From positions 1,178,001 to 1,242,000 of the forward strand of contig OY970171.1 of NCBI GenBank assembly GCA_963707575.1: a stretch of 64,000 nucleotides of DNA, read 5' to 3'. The notes below the pieces were generated by a model, which was not told where the DNA came from, searched no databases, and worked only from the letters and a program-made list of their open reading frames with translations. Below are positions 55,550 to 63,196 of this stretch, piece by piece. The translations under genes were made by a program, and so were the position numbers. How positions within the stretch are numbered: position 1 is the stretch's first letter; each line of letters opens with the position of its first letter. The stretch comes from Gaiellasilicea sp963707575. GTDB taxonomy: Bacteria > Actinomycetota > Thermoleophilia > Gaiellales > Gaiellaceae.

Positions 55550-55594
55550 TTCCTAAACCGCGTGCACAAGTTCGATTCTTGTCGGGGGCATCCG
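55550..55594 (+). repeat. right copy of 45-bp direct repeat: tRNA-Arg 3' fragment (attR candidate)
   Basis: Exact copy of 789-833, comprising the tRNA-Arg(CCT) anticodon loop, 3' anticodon strand, T arm and acceptor 3' strand. Upstream sequence (GAACGCCGC) cannot complete a tRNA 5' half, so this is a fragment and not a gene. It marks the distal end of the 54.8-kb unit. Confidence 0.85.
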
Positions 55595-55639
55595 TCTGCT
55601 GATGGGGGATTCGTCCAGATGCCCGTCCAGCCACCACCC

Positions 55640-55692
55640 CGAAGGCCACGATCGCCCCGCCGTGCTCTGCGACGAGGTCCTCGTGGCCTTCG
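55640..55692. repeat. 12-bp inverted repeat with 29-bp loop
   Basis: CGAAGGCCACGA (55640-55651) and TCGTGGCCTTCG (55681-55692) are exact reverse complements, 46 bp outside the right 45-bp repeat and just after the methyltransferase stop. It could end methyltransferase transcription or be an operator. No U-tract is present. Confidence 0.4.
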
Positions 55693-55702
55693 AGGCGTGG
55701 CG

Positions 55703-56527
55703 TCAGCGCTTGGTGCCGACGGCGACGAGGTACTCCTGCTCGAAGCGGCCCTGCTCCGGCGTGCCGAGATTCCACTTGTCGCAGAAGGCGTCGAGCGCCT
55801 CGTCGAACTCCTGCGCGCGACCCTCGCGCTCCGCATTGGCCCGCACGGCGATCGTCGGCCCATAGTGGGCCTTGAAATGCTCGCCGTACCCGCGTGGGTT
55901 CTCGAAGGCGGTGATCTCCAGCAAGTCCCGCTCGAGCGTCTCGAGCTCCACCCGGTCGCCCAGCAGCTTCCGCAGGTAGTCCTCGCCGCCCCACAGCGGT
56001 GGAGGCAGCACGCCGGGCGGGGGAGCGGGCGCGAACGGCTTCATCGTGGCGAAGAGGTCGCCGAGCATGCCCTCCGGGGTCCAGCTCAGGACGGCGACCT
56101 TCCCCCCGACCCGGCAGACGCGCACGAGCTCGTCGGCCGCGGCCTGATGATGCGGCGCGAACATGACGCCGATCGCGGACATGACGACGTCGAACGACTC
56201 GTCCGCGAACGGCAGGTTCTCGGCGTCGGCCTCGACCCAGTCGAGCTCGAGCCCCTCGGCCTCCGCGAGCTCACGGCCGGCGTCGAGCAGTTCCGGCGTC
56301 AGGTCGCTGGCGGTGACCTCGGCGCCGCGACGGGCGGCGGGCAGCGACGCGTTGCCCGTCCCGGCCGCGACGTCGAGCACGCGCACGCCGGGGCCGAGAT
56401 CGCACGCCTCCGCGAGCCGCTCGCCGACGGGCAGCAGGAACGTGTCGACCATCAAGGGGTAGTTGCCGGAGCCCCACATCGCGCGATGGCGCGCCTTGAG
56501 CTCCGAGTCTGCGATTTGAACGCTCAT
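55703..56527 (-). CDS. class I SAM-dependent methyltransferase
   Basis: 274 aa, ATG start. SAM-binding motif I VRVLDVAAGTGNASLPAARRG (~48-68), acidic loop SDLTPELLDAGRELAEAEG, motif ADAENLPFADESFDVVMSAIGVMFAPHH and VGGKVAVLSWTPEGMLGDLFATM. A Methyltransf_11/25-type enzyme of the UbiE-like branch; the acceptor is not predictable. First gene right of the island boundary. Confidence 0.92.
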   Translation of the reverse strand: MSVQIADSELKARHRAMWGSGNYPLMVDTFLLPVGERLAEACDLGPGVRVLDVAAGTGNASLPAARRGAEVTASDLTPELLDAGRELAEAEGLELDWVEADAENLPFADESFDVVMSAIGVMFAPHHQAAADELVRVCRVGGKVAVLSWTPEGMLGDLFATMKPFAPAPPPGVLPPPLWGGEDYLRKLLGDRVELETLERDLLEITAFENPRGYGEHFKAHYGPTIAVRANAEREGRAQEFDEALDAFCDKWNLGTPEQGRFEQEYLVAVGTKR

Positions 56528-56595
56528 CTCGTCCTCCTTCTCGGTGTTTCGGCCAGTGTGCAGCGGCGAGCGCCGCCATACATCGGGAGGACTCC

Positions 56596-58245
56596 CTACT
56601 TTGCGCCTATTCCGCTGCGCGCCGCGACTGCGGCGGCGGCCGCACGGTTGCGGACGCCGAGCTTGGCCAGGATGGCGCTGACGTGGTGCCCGGCAGTCTT
56701 CTCGCTGATCACGAGTGTCTCCGCGATCTGGCCGTTCGACATTCCCAGCCCAAGCAGTCCCAGCACCTCACGCTCGCGAGCGGTGAGCTCGCCGGCAGCG
56801 CGCGGTGGGGCGCCCGGGGGCGTGCCGAGCTCGCGCAGCACCGCCGCGGCGGCATCGCCGGCCCGGGTCGCGCCGAGCTCACGGAAGGCCGCGTAGGAGG
56901 CCCGGGCCTCTTCGACGGCGAGCTCAGGGCTCTCGTGGACGAGCGCGAGGGAGAGCGCGAGACGTGCCTCCGCCGTCTCGTACGGCATCCCGAGCCCCCC
57001 GAACGCGGAGAGCGCCCGGCGGGCGGCCTCCGCCGCTGCATCCGCCCGTTGCCCGGCGACGTGCGTGCGGGCGGCGGCGAGCTCGGCCCGCGCGCCGACG
57101 ACGGCGGTGTTCGAGCGCCGGGCCAGCTCCACAAGCCTGTGCGTGGCGGCCTCGGCCGCGTCGGTCTCACCCTCGGCCAAGCGTGCGTCGACGAGGAGCG
57201 CGAGCAGCTGAGCAGACCGCATCGCGTCACCATCCGCTCCGAGCAGGCCCCGCTCGAGCAGCGCCGCCGCCACCTGCGGACGTCCCTGGGCCAGACGCAG
57301 ATGCGCGAGCGCGCGGAGCGACTCCGAGTGCTCCTCCCTGCCGACGAGGAGCTGCTCGGCCTCCGCCAGACGGCCTTGGCGCACGCGCAGCTCGGCCAGG
57401 GCCGCCACCGTCGGCGCAGCGAGCTGCGGGACGTAGCGCGCGTGCACGTCGAGCGCGCTCTGCAGGGCGCGCTCCGCGTCCTCCCACCGGCCCCGCGCGA
57501 GCAGGACGTCGGCGTGGATCGTGCGGCACGCCCCGTAGAGCGGTGCGGTCTCGTGCTCGCGCGCGAACTCGTCCACGAGCTCACACCACTCGGTCGCGCG
57601 TTCCCAGTCGCCGGCGCTCGTGCACGCGGAGATCAGGTTGCAGTAGGCCTCCGCGAGAGTGTGGACGTTGCGGACGCGACCCGCCGAGGCCGCCGCCATC
57701 GCCTCTTCGAGCAGTCTCATCCCCTCGTCCCGTCGGCCCGCGCTCACCTCTGCGCGCCCGAGAAGGCTCACGGCGAACACCTCGAGGTCTCCGGCGTCGG
57801 TCTGCCGCGCGATCTCCAGCGCACGGCGCGCGTGCCCCGCACACTCTTCGACGGTCTCGGCGTGTCGTGCCCGCTCGACCGCGACCCAGCCCTGCCCGGC
57901 GCAGAGGCCCGACCCATCCACTGCTCGCTCGGCCCGTGCGAGCCAGCCGCGGGCCGCGGACGCCCGTCCGGCGACGAAGTGCTGGTGCGAGACCCAGACG
58001 GCCGTGCGGGCTGCGTCGTCGCAGCGCCCAATGCGGGCGTACCCCTCGACGGCGCGCTCACGCGCAGCGACCCCTCCGGCCGCGTCGCCGAGGAACCAGA
58101 GCGCCAGACCCAGCCCGTCGAGCGCCTCGGGTGTCTCCTGGTCGCCGAGGACGGACTCGAATGCCTCCCGGGCGGCGTCCCACCGCGCCTCGTCGAGCGC
58201 GCGCTGCCCGTCGTCGGTCCGCCGATCTTCCGGGTCGCTGCCCAC
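56596..58245 (-). CDS. TPR-containing LuxR-family transcriptional regulator
   Basis: 549 aa. Residues ~10-460 form Ala/Arg/Glu-rich helical repeats of TPR type (RWDAAREAFESVLGDQETPEALDGLGLALWFLGDAAGGVAARERAVEGYARIG and many similar). C-terminal LuxR HTH: LTAREREVLGLLGLGMSNGQIAETLVISEKTAGHHVSAILAKLGVRNRAAAAA. It lacks the AAA/STAND ATPase of LAL regulators, so it is the short adenylate-cyclase-associated type seen in actinobacteria. Ligand unknown. Start ATG/GTG near 58245. Confidence 0.9.
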   Translation of the reverse strand: MGSDPEDRRTDDGQRALDEARWDAAREAFESVLGDQETPEALDGLGLALWFLGDAAGGVAARERAVEGYARIGRCDDAARTAVWVSHQHFVAGRASAARGWLARAERAVDGSGLCAGQGWVAVERARHAETVEECAGHARRALEIARQTDAGDLEVFAVSLLGRAEVSAGRRDEGMRLLEEAMAAASAGRVRNVHTLAEAYCNLISACTSAGDWERATEWCELVDEFAREHETAPLYGACRTIHADVLLARGRWEDAERALQSALDVHARYVPQLAAPTVAALAELRVRQGRLAEAEQLLVGREEHSESLRALAHLRLAQGRPQVAAALLERGLLGADGDAMRSAQLLALLVDARLAEGETDAAEAATHRLVELARRSNTAVVGARAELAAARTHVAGQRADAAAEAARRALSAFGGLGMPYETAEARLALSLALVHESPELAVEEARASYAAFRELGATRAGDAAAAVLRELGTPPGAPPRAAGELTAREREVLGLLGLGMSNGQIAETLVISEKTAGHHVSAILAKLGVRNRAAAAAVAARSGIGAK

Positions 58246-58281
58246 GGGGCCATTGTAAGAGCCGAGCGTCAGCTCCTCGGC

Positions 58282-58428
58282 CTAGACCACGTGCCGAGAC
58301 AGCCGCTCGTCGAACTCGTTCGCGTTCCCGAGCACGACGATCAAGCTTCGCGTGACGAGTGTGCGCACCGTCTCGTCGGCCTCGCGCCATGCGGGCGACA
58401 GGACGCTGGCCCAGCCGACGGATTCCAT
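58282..58428 (-). CDS. possible 48-aa protein
   Basis: ATG 58428 opens MESVGWASVLSPAWREADET and the frame continues RTLVTRSLIVVLGNANEFDERLSRHVV to TAG at 58284-58282. The composition is protein-like, with a hydrophobic strand SLIVVLG, but no clear SD precedes the start. A segment near the start resembles, in reverse complement, the 26-bp dispersed repeat, so it may be non-coding. Confidence 0.3.
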   Translation of the reverse strand: MESVGWASVLSPAWREADETVRTLVTRSLIVVLGNANEFDERLSRHVV

Positions 58429-58451
58429 GCCTAGCGGCCTACGATCACCGG

Positions 58452-58850
58452 ATGCCCCTCAGGAAGCGAGTCGTCGTCTACGTCGAACGGGAGGATGGGT
58501 TGCTCGTCTTTGACCACCGCGACCATCCCGATGCCGGAACACAGGTTCCTGCTGGCGGTGTTCATCGAGACGAAGGGTTGGTCGAAGCGGCGATCCGCGA
58601 GGTTCGTGAGGAGACCGGCGTGCGTCTTGACACGGAGCCAACCCTTCTTGGGACGCACGAACATCTCGACGGACTCGGCCAGCCCGCGCTCAGCCACTTC
58701 TTCCGCGCGGATGCCCCAGAAGGACTGCCACGTCTGTGGCAGCACGTCGTCTCGGGTGATGGCGCGGATGCGGCGCTTGTGTTCGATTGCCGGTTCGATC
58801 CCGCGCCGGAACTCTGGCCCGTTCAGTCGATCTTCCGCTCCGTCGGGTGA
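58452..58850 (+). CDS. NUDIX hydrolase
   Basis: 132 aa, ATG start. The Nudix box is perfect, GX5EX7REUXEEXGU, from Gly35 to Val57 (GGVHRDEGLVEAAIREVREE then TGV). Pyrophosphatase acting on a nucleoside diphosphate derivative; substrate unknown. Probably cytosolic. A copy of the 26-bp repeat begins at its stop codon. Confidence 0.93.
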   Translation: MPLRKRVVVYVEREDGLLVFDHRDHPDAGTQVPAGGVHRDEGLVEAAIREVREETGVRLDTEPTLLGTHEHLDGLGQPALSHFFRADAPEGLPRLWQHVVSGDGADAALVFDCRFDPAPELWPVQSIFRSVG

Positions 58851-58874
58851 CATTCCGGAACGCTGGCCCAGGCG
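58849..58874 (+). repeat. 26-bp dispersed repeat, copy 1
   Basis: Begins GACATTCCGGAACGCTGG and ends CCCAGGCG. Differs at one base from copy 3 (60037-60062). It starts within the stop codon of the NUDIX gene and lies in the short gap before the VOC gene. Confidence 0.7.
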
Positions 58875-58896
58875 GCGATGTCCGCGATTAGCCGCC

Positions 58897-59316
58897 TTAT
58901 GACGACGTGTGGCTCATGAACATCCAGCGGTGGCCTTCGAGGTCGGCGGCGCTGTAGAGCCTGCCGAACGGAAGATCTTCCGGCTCACGGAGGATGGTTG
59001 TGCCGGCCGAACGAGCCCGTTCGTAGTGCTCGTCGACGTCGTCGACGGTAACGTGAACGCCGTCGATCACCCACGGTGTCGCCAACCAGCGTCGAGCGTG
59101 CTCGCATTCCGCAGCGTGGTGAGCCGGGCTGTGGTAGTCCGAGCCCGGCCATCCGAGCATCACCGTGGCGCCACCCAACTCTAGTTCGGCATGCGTCACC
59201 CGACCGTCAGCATCCGTGTATCGCTCCCCGGCTTCGTGGAAGCCGAATGCTTCGCCCAGCCAATCGATCGCCGCAGCAACGTCCTCGTACGAGATCATGG
59301 GCGTCGCCTTCTGCAC
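58897..59316 (-). CDS. VOC/glyoxalase-family protein
   Basis: 139 aa, ATG/GTG start near 59316. betaalphabetabetabeta repeats: PMISYEDVAAAIDWLGEAFGFHEAGERYTDADGRVTHAELELGGATVMLGWP, then WVIDGVHVTVDDVDEHYERARSAGTTILREPEDLPFGRLYSAADLEGHRWMF. Metal ligands His (GVHVTV) and Glu (DLEGHRW) fit the family's site. Many such proteins are bleomycin-resistance or lactoylglutathione-lyase relatives; function not specified. Confidence 0.9.
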   Translation of the reverse strand: MQKATPMISYEDVAAAIDWLGEAFGFHEAGERYTDADGRVTHAELELGGATVMLGWPGSDYHSPAHHAAECEHARRWLATPWVIDGVHVTVDDVDEHYERARSAGTTILREPEDLPFGRLYSAADLEGHRWMFMSHTSS

Positions 59317-59364
59317 GACGCGATCTTATCCCTGGTGCACCCATCGAGACGCCCACGCTCAGGG

Positions 59365-59390
59365 GACCTTCCCGAACGCTTGCCCACGCG
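59365..59390 (+). repeat. 26-bp dispersed repeat, copy 2
   Basis: GACCTTCCCGAACGCTTG then CCCACGCG; 23 of 26 bases match copy 3. Intergenic, in the 147-bp gap between the VOC gene and the lipoprotein gene. Confidence 0.55.
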
Positions 59391-59463
59391 AAGGCTCAAG
59401 AGTCCTTGTTCGGCACCCCGGGTTCTTCGGCTGCTGTGGTTCCTACGCACCTCACCGTGATCT

Positions 59464-59958
59464 CTAGCGCGTGACGGTCCCGGTGAACGTCACGTGAGTA
59501 GGCGAGTCGGCGTCGGGGCCGTACACAACCTCCATCTCGCCGCTCCCGCGTAGGCCCTTGAAGGTGCCGGTGCCGCTGACGATCGTCCACGAGCCCGTTT
59601 GATTCATGCCCTGCGCCGGTTCCGGCGTGAAGCGCAATTTCACGGTGCCCTCCGGGCAGGTGATCGTCTCCACGATCAGCCACACGGTCGGATCGTTACT
59701 CCCGTGGGAATCCCGGACGGTTCCGCGCGCACAGAAGGGCGAGTCCCCGAGGGTGGACCCGTCAAGAACTTCGCCGGTGGCGATCGGTTCCGCGCGCTCA
59801 GTGTCGGCGATGTCCATCCTCGTCCGGATCAGGGCCGGCTCGGCGCGTGGCGCGGTGGTCGAGGCCACGCTCGCGTCCGCCGCGTCGTCCTCGTCGCCGC
59901 CGCACGCCCCCAGGCACAGCACACCACCCACCAGCACTAGCACCACCGCTCCGCGCAT
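59464..59958 (-). CDS. putative lipoprotein
   Basis: 164 aa, ATG start. Signal peptide MRGAVVLVLVGGVLCLGAC with lipobox LGAC, lipidated Cys19, then an acidic linker GGDEDDAADAS. The exported domain is a beta-rich fold (ARGTVRDSHGSNDPTVWLIVETITCPEGTVKLRFTPEP, GSWTIVSGTGTFKGLRGSGEM, THVTFTGTVT) resembling allene-oxide-cyclase/avidin-like barrels often seen in secreted actinobacterial proteins. Anchored on the outer face of the membrane; function unknown. Confidence 0.82.
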   Translation of the reverse strand: MRGAVVLVLVGGVLCLGACGGDEDDAADASVASTTAPRAEPALIRTRMDIADTERAEPIATGEVLDGSTLGDSPFCARGTVRDSHGSNDPTVWLIVETITCPEGTVKLRFTPEPAQGMNQTGSWTIVSGTGTFKGLRGSGEMEVVYGPDADSPTHVTFTGTVTR

Positions 59959-60036
59959 GACCGCTCCCTAGACGAGTATGCGATCCGCGCGAGTATCCCC
60001 TTGAAACAAGACGTCGGCAAGGCAAGTCGCTTGGGG

Positions 60037-60062
60037 GACATTCCCGAACGCTGGCCCAGGCG
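60037..60062 (+). repeat. 26-bp dispersed repeat, copy 3
   Basis: GACATTCCCGAACGCTGG then CCCAGGCG, in the ~190-bp gap between the lipoprotein and the deoxyribosyltransferase-like gene. Three copies within 1.2 kb, all between genes and all in the same orientation. Two further G residues before it (GGGGACATTCCC) could pair locally. Confidence 0.7.
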
Positions 60063-60146
60063 TGTGGCTACGCGCTTGGTCTACGAGTCGAGCCGTCCGG
60101 TTCACTTGTCGATCCGTACGTGGCCGATCCGGCCGCATGATCGCAG

Positions 60147-60605
60147 TCAGTCGGGCTGCGACTCGAGCTCCCGCAGCGCCTCGACCGCCTCGTCGACTGA
60201 CCAGCAGATGCGTCCGCAAGCCTCGATCGCCCCGGCGACGAAGAGGTTCATCCCGTCGCCGGCCGCGTTTCCCCTCCGCCGCTCGAGGCGCAGGTCCGTG
60301 ACGAGGCCGACGATGCCGCGGTACCGCCTCTCGTCGCGTTCGACGAGCTCGGCGAACATCCCGATCTCGCAGGCCGTGCCGTCGTCGATGCTCGGCCCGT
60401 CGAGCCAGGCGAGCAGCACGTTCGCGGAGCGCACGCCCTCGGCGTCGACGCGGTACACCTCGGCGGGCGTGAGCTCCGTCAGCTCGCCGAACTGCTCGTG
60501 CGGCACGAAGCACTCGAACCCCTCGCCGCGAAGCCTCGCTGCGAGTCCGTCGAGCCACGCCCGCTCGGCCTCGGAGAAGAGCGCGCCCGCGACGTAGATC
60601 CGCAC
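60147..60605 (-). CDS. nucleoside 2-deoxyribosyltransferase-like protein
   Basis: 152 aa, ATG start. MRIYVAGALFSEAERAWLDGLAARLRGEGFECFVPHEQFGE, then VDAEGVRSANVLLAWLDGPSIDDGTACEIGMFAEL, where the Glu of CEIG is the nucleophile position in the family, and a C-terminal NLFVAGAIEACGRICWSVDEAVEAL. The family swaps bases on 2-deoxyribonucleosides or hydrolyses deoxynucleotides. Cytosolic. Confidence 0.88.
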   Translation of the reverse strand: MRIYVAGALFSEAERAWLDGLAARLRGEGFECFVPHEQFGELTELTPAEVYRVDAEGVRSANVLLAWLDGPSIDDGTACEIGMFAELVERDERRYRGIVGLVTDLRLERRRGNAAGDGMNLFVAGAIEACGRICWSVDEAVEALRELESQPD

Positions 60606-60695
60606 GTCAGGCCGACTCGGAACCGGAAGGGATCGTCAGGCGCCGCGGGAGCACGAGCGCAAGCATGCCCCACGAGTCGCGTTTATGTTCCTCGG

Positions 60696-61274
60696 GTGAG
60701 TTCGCTTTCGTGGTGGTTCGCCGCTCACCCAGCGTGGGAGCCGGGGGAGGACTGGCCGCAAGCGGTGCCCGTGGTGTGCTGCGAGACCGATGACGAGATC
60801 GTCCTCATCGATCCGTTTCTCCCTCAGGACGGCAGCTTCGATCCGCACGGCAAGACGGTGCGGGTGCTCCTCACGCAGGGAGCACACCATCGCGGCACGG
60901 CCGAGGTGGTCGAGCGGTACGGCGCATCGGTCTGGACGCCGCCGCACGCCGTCTGGCGGAAGATCCCGAACCCGGCCACGACCGACCAGTTGCCCGCGGG
61001 GATCGAGGCGTTGGAGCTTGACGGCGAGCCGCAGCAGGTCGTCTTCTTCATCCAGGAACACGCCACGCTCGTGACCGGCGACGTCCTTACAGGGAGGGAT
61101 GGCGTCATGCACGTGTTCGTGGACGAAGCCGATCGCGAGCCGCTGCTCGCCTCACTCGAGCGGATCGCGGAGCTGCCGATCGAGCGGGTGATCGTCCCGC
61201 ACTGCGAGACGCCGATCTTCGTAGACGGCGCTGCTCGCATCCGTGCAGCGGTCGCGGAAGCCCGGCCGAGCTAG
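60696..61274 (+). CDS. metallo-beta-lactamase-fold-like protein lacking the HxHxDH motif
   Basis: 192 aa from GTG 60696. Layout of a small MBL-fold protein: VVCCETDDEIVLIDPFLPQDG, VRVLLTQGAHHRGTAEVVERYGASVWTPPHA, QEHATLVTGDVLTG, VIVPHCETPIF. The metal motif THxHxDH is replaced by GAHHRGT, so dinuclear zinc catalysis is unlikely in the usual form. The role may be structural or use different metal ligands (the HATLVTGD and PHC residues remain). Confidence 0.75.
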   Translation: MSSLSWWFAAHPAWEPGEDWPQAVPVVCCETDDEIVLIDPFLPQDGSFDPHGKTVRVLLTQGAHHRGTAEVVERYGASVWTPPHAVWRKIPNPATTDQLPAGIEALELDGEPQQVVFFIQEHATLVTGDVLTGRDGVMHVFVDEADREPLLASLERIAELPIERVIVPHCETPIFVDGAARIRAAVAEARPS

Positions 61275-61296
61275 CACCTGCTCGGTCGTGAGATCG

Positions 61297-62421
61297 TCAC
61301 CTGCCGGTGCGCGTTGGCGCGGCGGGTAGTTGCACTGTGACGCGGAGCCCGCCGGCGGCCCGCGGGGTGAGGGTGAGGGTTCCGTCGTGTGCCTGGGTGA
61401 TGCTGTTGACGATTGCCAGGCCGAGGCCGACACCTGCGTGCTCGGTGCGTGTGCGTTCGGTGCCGCGAAGAAACGGCTCGGCAAGCGTGGAAACCAACTG
61501 TGGGGTGAGCTGCTCGCCGGTGTTCTCGACGGTGAGCACCACGCTCTTGGGGTGAACGCTGGTCGTGACCCACGCGGTGCCCTGTTCAGGCAGGTTGTGG
61601 ACGATCGCGTTCTGCACGAGGTTCGTGGTCAACTGCAGCAGGAGCGCGTGTGAGCCGATGGTGGGGGTCACGTCGCCGGAGGTCTCGATGGTGAGGCCAC
61701 GTTGTTCTGCGAGGGGGAGGAGCGATTCAGTGGCTTCTTCCGCAATGAGGGACAGGTCGACGTGTTCTCGGGTGAAGGACCGCTGATCGCCGCGGGTGAG
61801 CAGGAGCAATGCTTCAGTGAGGTCGATCGCTCTGGTGTTGACGACGTGGAGGCGGTCGACGAGTTCGCCGGTGTCGCGGTTCAGATCCTTGCGAGCCACG
61901 TCGAGAAGGGTCTGCGTGATCGCCAGCGGGGTCCGCAGTTCGTGGGAGGCATTGGCTGCGAATCTCTGTTGTTCGGCGATATGTGCTTCCAGCCGCGCGA
62001 GCATGGTGTCGAAAGCGTCGGCGAGCTCGCGGAACTCATCTCTGCGGCCCGGTAGCCGGATTCGGTGGGAGAGCGATCCGGTCGCGGCCATGCGTGTGGC
62101 GTCTGTGATGCGCGTCAGGGGGGCGAGCATCCGGCCGGCGAGAAGCCATCCTCCCAGGAGCCCGAACACCAGCAGAAACGCCAGCACGATGGCCGCGGCC
62201 GGAGCGAAAGCGCGCAGGAGGAAGGAGTTGTTCCCGGGCACCAAGCCACCGATGGCGCTGATCGCACCGTCGGGTACGTAGCGCAGGAGGAACTCAAACG
62301 ATTGCCCGGGCTGGCCGGCGAGCCACGCGGCGGCCAGCATCAAGGCACCTGCGACCATGAGGAAGCCGGCGTAGCTGAGAGTGAGTTTGAGGCGAACGCT
62401 CAGACCAGGGGCTCTATCCAC
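61297..62421 (-). CDS. sensor histidine kinase (VanS/QseC-like)
   Basis: 374 aa from GTG 62421. Two membrane helices (~14-34 and ~73-95) bracket a short external loop of ~40 residues; HAMP (~96-148); HisKA with FAANASHELRTPLAIT, His160; HATPase with QLTTNLVQNAIVHN, GVGLGLAIVNSITQAHDG. Senses a cell-envelope signal and phosphorylates the paired regulator, whose gene it overlaps by 8 bp. Confidence 0.94.
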   Translation of the reverse strand: MDRAPGLSVRLKLTLSYAGFLMVAGALMLAAAWLAGQPGQSFEFLLRYVPDGAISAIGGLVPGNNSFLLRAFAPAAAIVLAFLLVFGLLGGWLLAGRMLAPLTRITDATRMAATGSLSHRIRLPGRRDEFRELADAFDTMLARLEAHIAEQQRFAANASHELRTPLAITQTLLDVARKDLNRDTGELVDRLHVVNTRAIDLTEALLLLTRGDQRSFTREHVDLSLIAEEATESLLPLAEQRGLTIETSGDVTPTIGSHALLLQLTTNLVQNAIVHNLPEQGTAWVTTSVHPKSVVLTVENTGEQLTPQLVSTLAEPFLRGTERTRTEHAGVGLGLAIVNSITQAHDGTLTLTPRAAGGLRVTVQLPAAPTRTGR

Positions 62422-63109
62422 GGTCTTCTCCCTCACGCCCGGTGTCCCGTTGAGTGTCGATGCGGTAGCCGACGCCTGCCACGGTGGCGATGATCCAGGG
62501 TTCGCCGAGGCGTTTGCGCAGTCCCGAGACAGCGATCCGCACGGCGTTGGTGAACGGGTCTGCGTTCTCATCCCATGCTCGCGCCAGGAGTTCTTCGGCG
62601 CTGACGACACCGCCCTCGGCAGCGACGAGGACTTCGAGCACTGCGAACTGCTTCCTGGTCAGCGCGACGTAGCGGCCGTCGCGGTAGACCTCGCGACGGA
62701 ACGGATCCAGCTGCAGGCCAGCGATCTCTCGCACGGGCGGCCTGTTGTGGGCGCGCCTGCGGTCGAGTGCTCTGAGCCTGAGCACGAGCTCTTGGAGCTC
62801 GAACGGCTTCGTGAGGTAGTCGTCGGCACCGAGCTCGAACCCGGTGGCCTTGTCGTCGAGACGGTCGGCAGCGGTGAGCATGAGGATCGGCATGCCGCTG
62901 CCGGCGACGACGATGCGTTTGGCGATCTCGTCACCGGTGGGTCCGGGAATGTCTCGGTCGAGAACGGCGATGTCATAGGCGTTGACGCTCAGCAGCTCTA
63001 GAGCGGTGTCGCCGTCGCCTGCGATGTCTGCCGCGATCGCTTCCAGGCGTAGGCCGTCGCGGATGGCTTCTGCCATATAGGGCTCATCCTCGACGATCAA
63101 CACACGCAT
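62414..63109 (-). CDS. OmpR-family response regulator (VanR-like)
   Basis: 231 aa, ATG start. Receiver with acceptor Asp51 (IAVLDRDIPG), VEDEP acidic pair and Lys in YLTKPFEL. C-terminal winged helix: LTRKQFAVLEVLVAAEGGVVSAEELLARAWDENADPFTNAVRIAVSGLRKRLGEPWIIATVAGVGYRID. Binds direct repeats; a matching pair lies at 63132-63150 in the divergent promoter region. Confidence 0.95.
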   Translation of the reverse strand: MRVLIVEDEPYMAEAIRDGLRLEAIAADIAGDGDTALELLSVNAYDIAVLDRDIPGPTGDEIAKRIVVAGSGMPILMLTAADRLDDKATGFELGADDYLTKPFELQELVLRLRALDRRRAHNRPPVREIAGLQLDPFRREVYRDGRYVALTRKQFAVLEVLVAAEGGVVSAEELLARAWDENADPFTNAVRIAVSGLRKRLGEPWIIATVAGVGYRIDTQRDTGREGEDRG

Positions 63110-63131
63110 GCTCCGAGGCTAGCGAGCCGGC

Positions 63132-63150
63132 GCATATCGCTGGCATATCG
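63132..63150. promoter_or_regulatory. tandem GCATATCG repeats, candidate OmpR-family site
   Basis: GCATATCG at 63132-63139 and 63143-63150, starting 11 bp apart, i.e. one helical turn, the arrangement bound by OmpR/PhoB-type dimers. The site lies between the divergent response regulator (start 63109) and the VanY-like gene (63197). It probably controls both genes. Confidence 0.6.
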
Positions 63151-63196
63151 AAAACCAGATACGCGCTGAGAACGCCACGCTGCCTTGAATCGAGGC

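Larger units (their letters stand above)
789..55594. mobile_element. candidate tRNA-Arg genomic island (54.8 kb)
   Basis: Seen: the 45 bp from the anticodon loop of tRNA-Arg(CCT) to just past its 3' end (789-833) are repeated exactly and in the same orientation at 55550-55594, where no tRNA 5' half exists. Known: tyrosine recombinases commonly integrate into tRNA 3' halves, leaving an intact tRNA at one end and a 3' fragment at the other. Inference: the 54,761-bp unit entered as one element. It carries the V-type ATPase, most USPs and the two-component system. No recombinase, phage or conjugation gene was found inside, so it would be an old, immobilised element. A remnant att site from an unrelated event is the main alternative. 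Confidence 0.6.

Noticed and set aside
55515..55994. Minus-strand frame crossing the right 45-bp repeat
   Set aside because: Its end is simply the reverse complement of tRNA sequence (DKNRTCAR-type reading) and it overlaps the well-supported methyltransferase gene.
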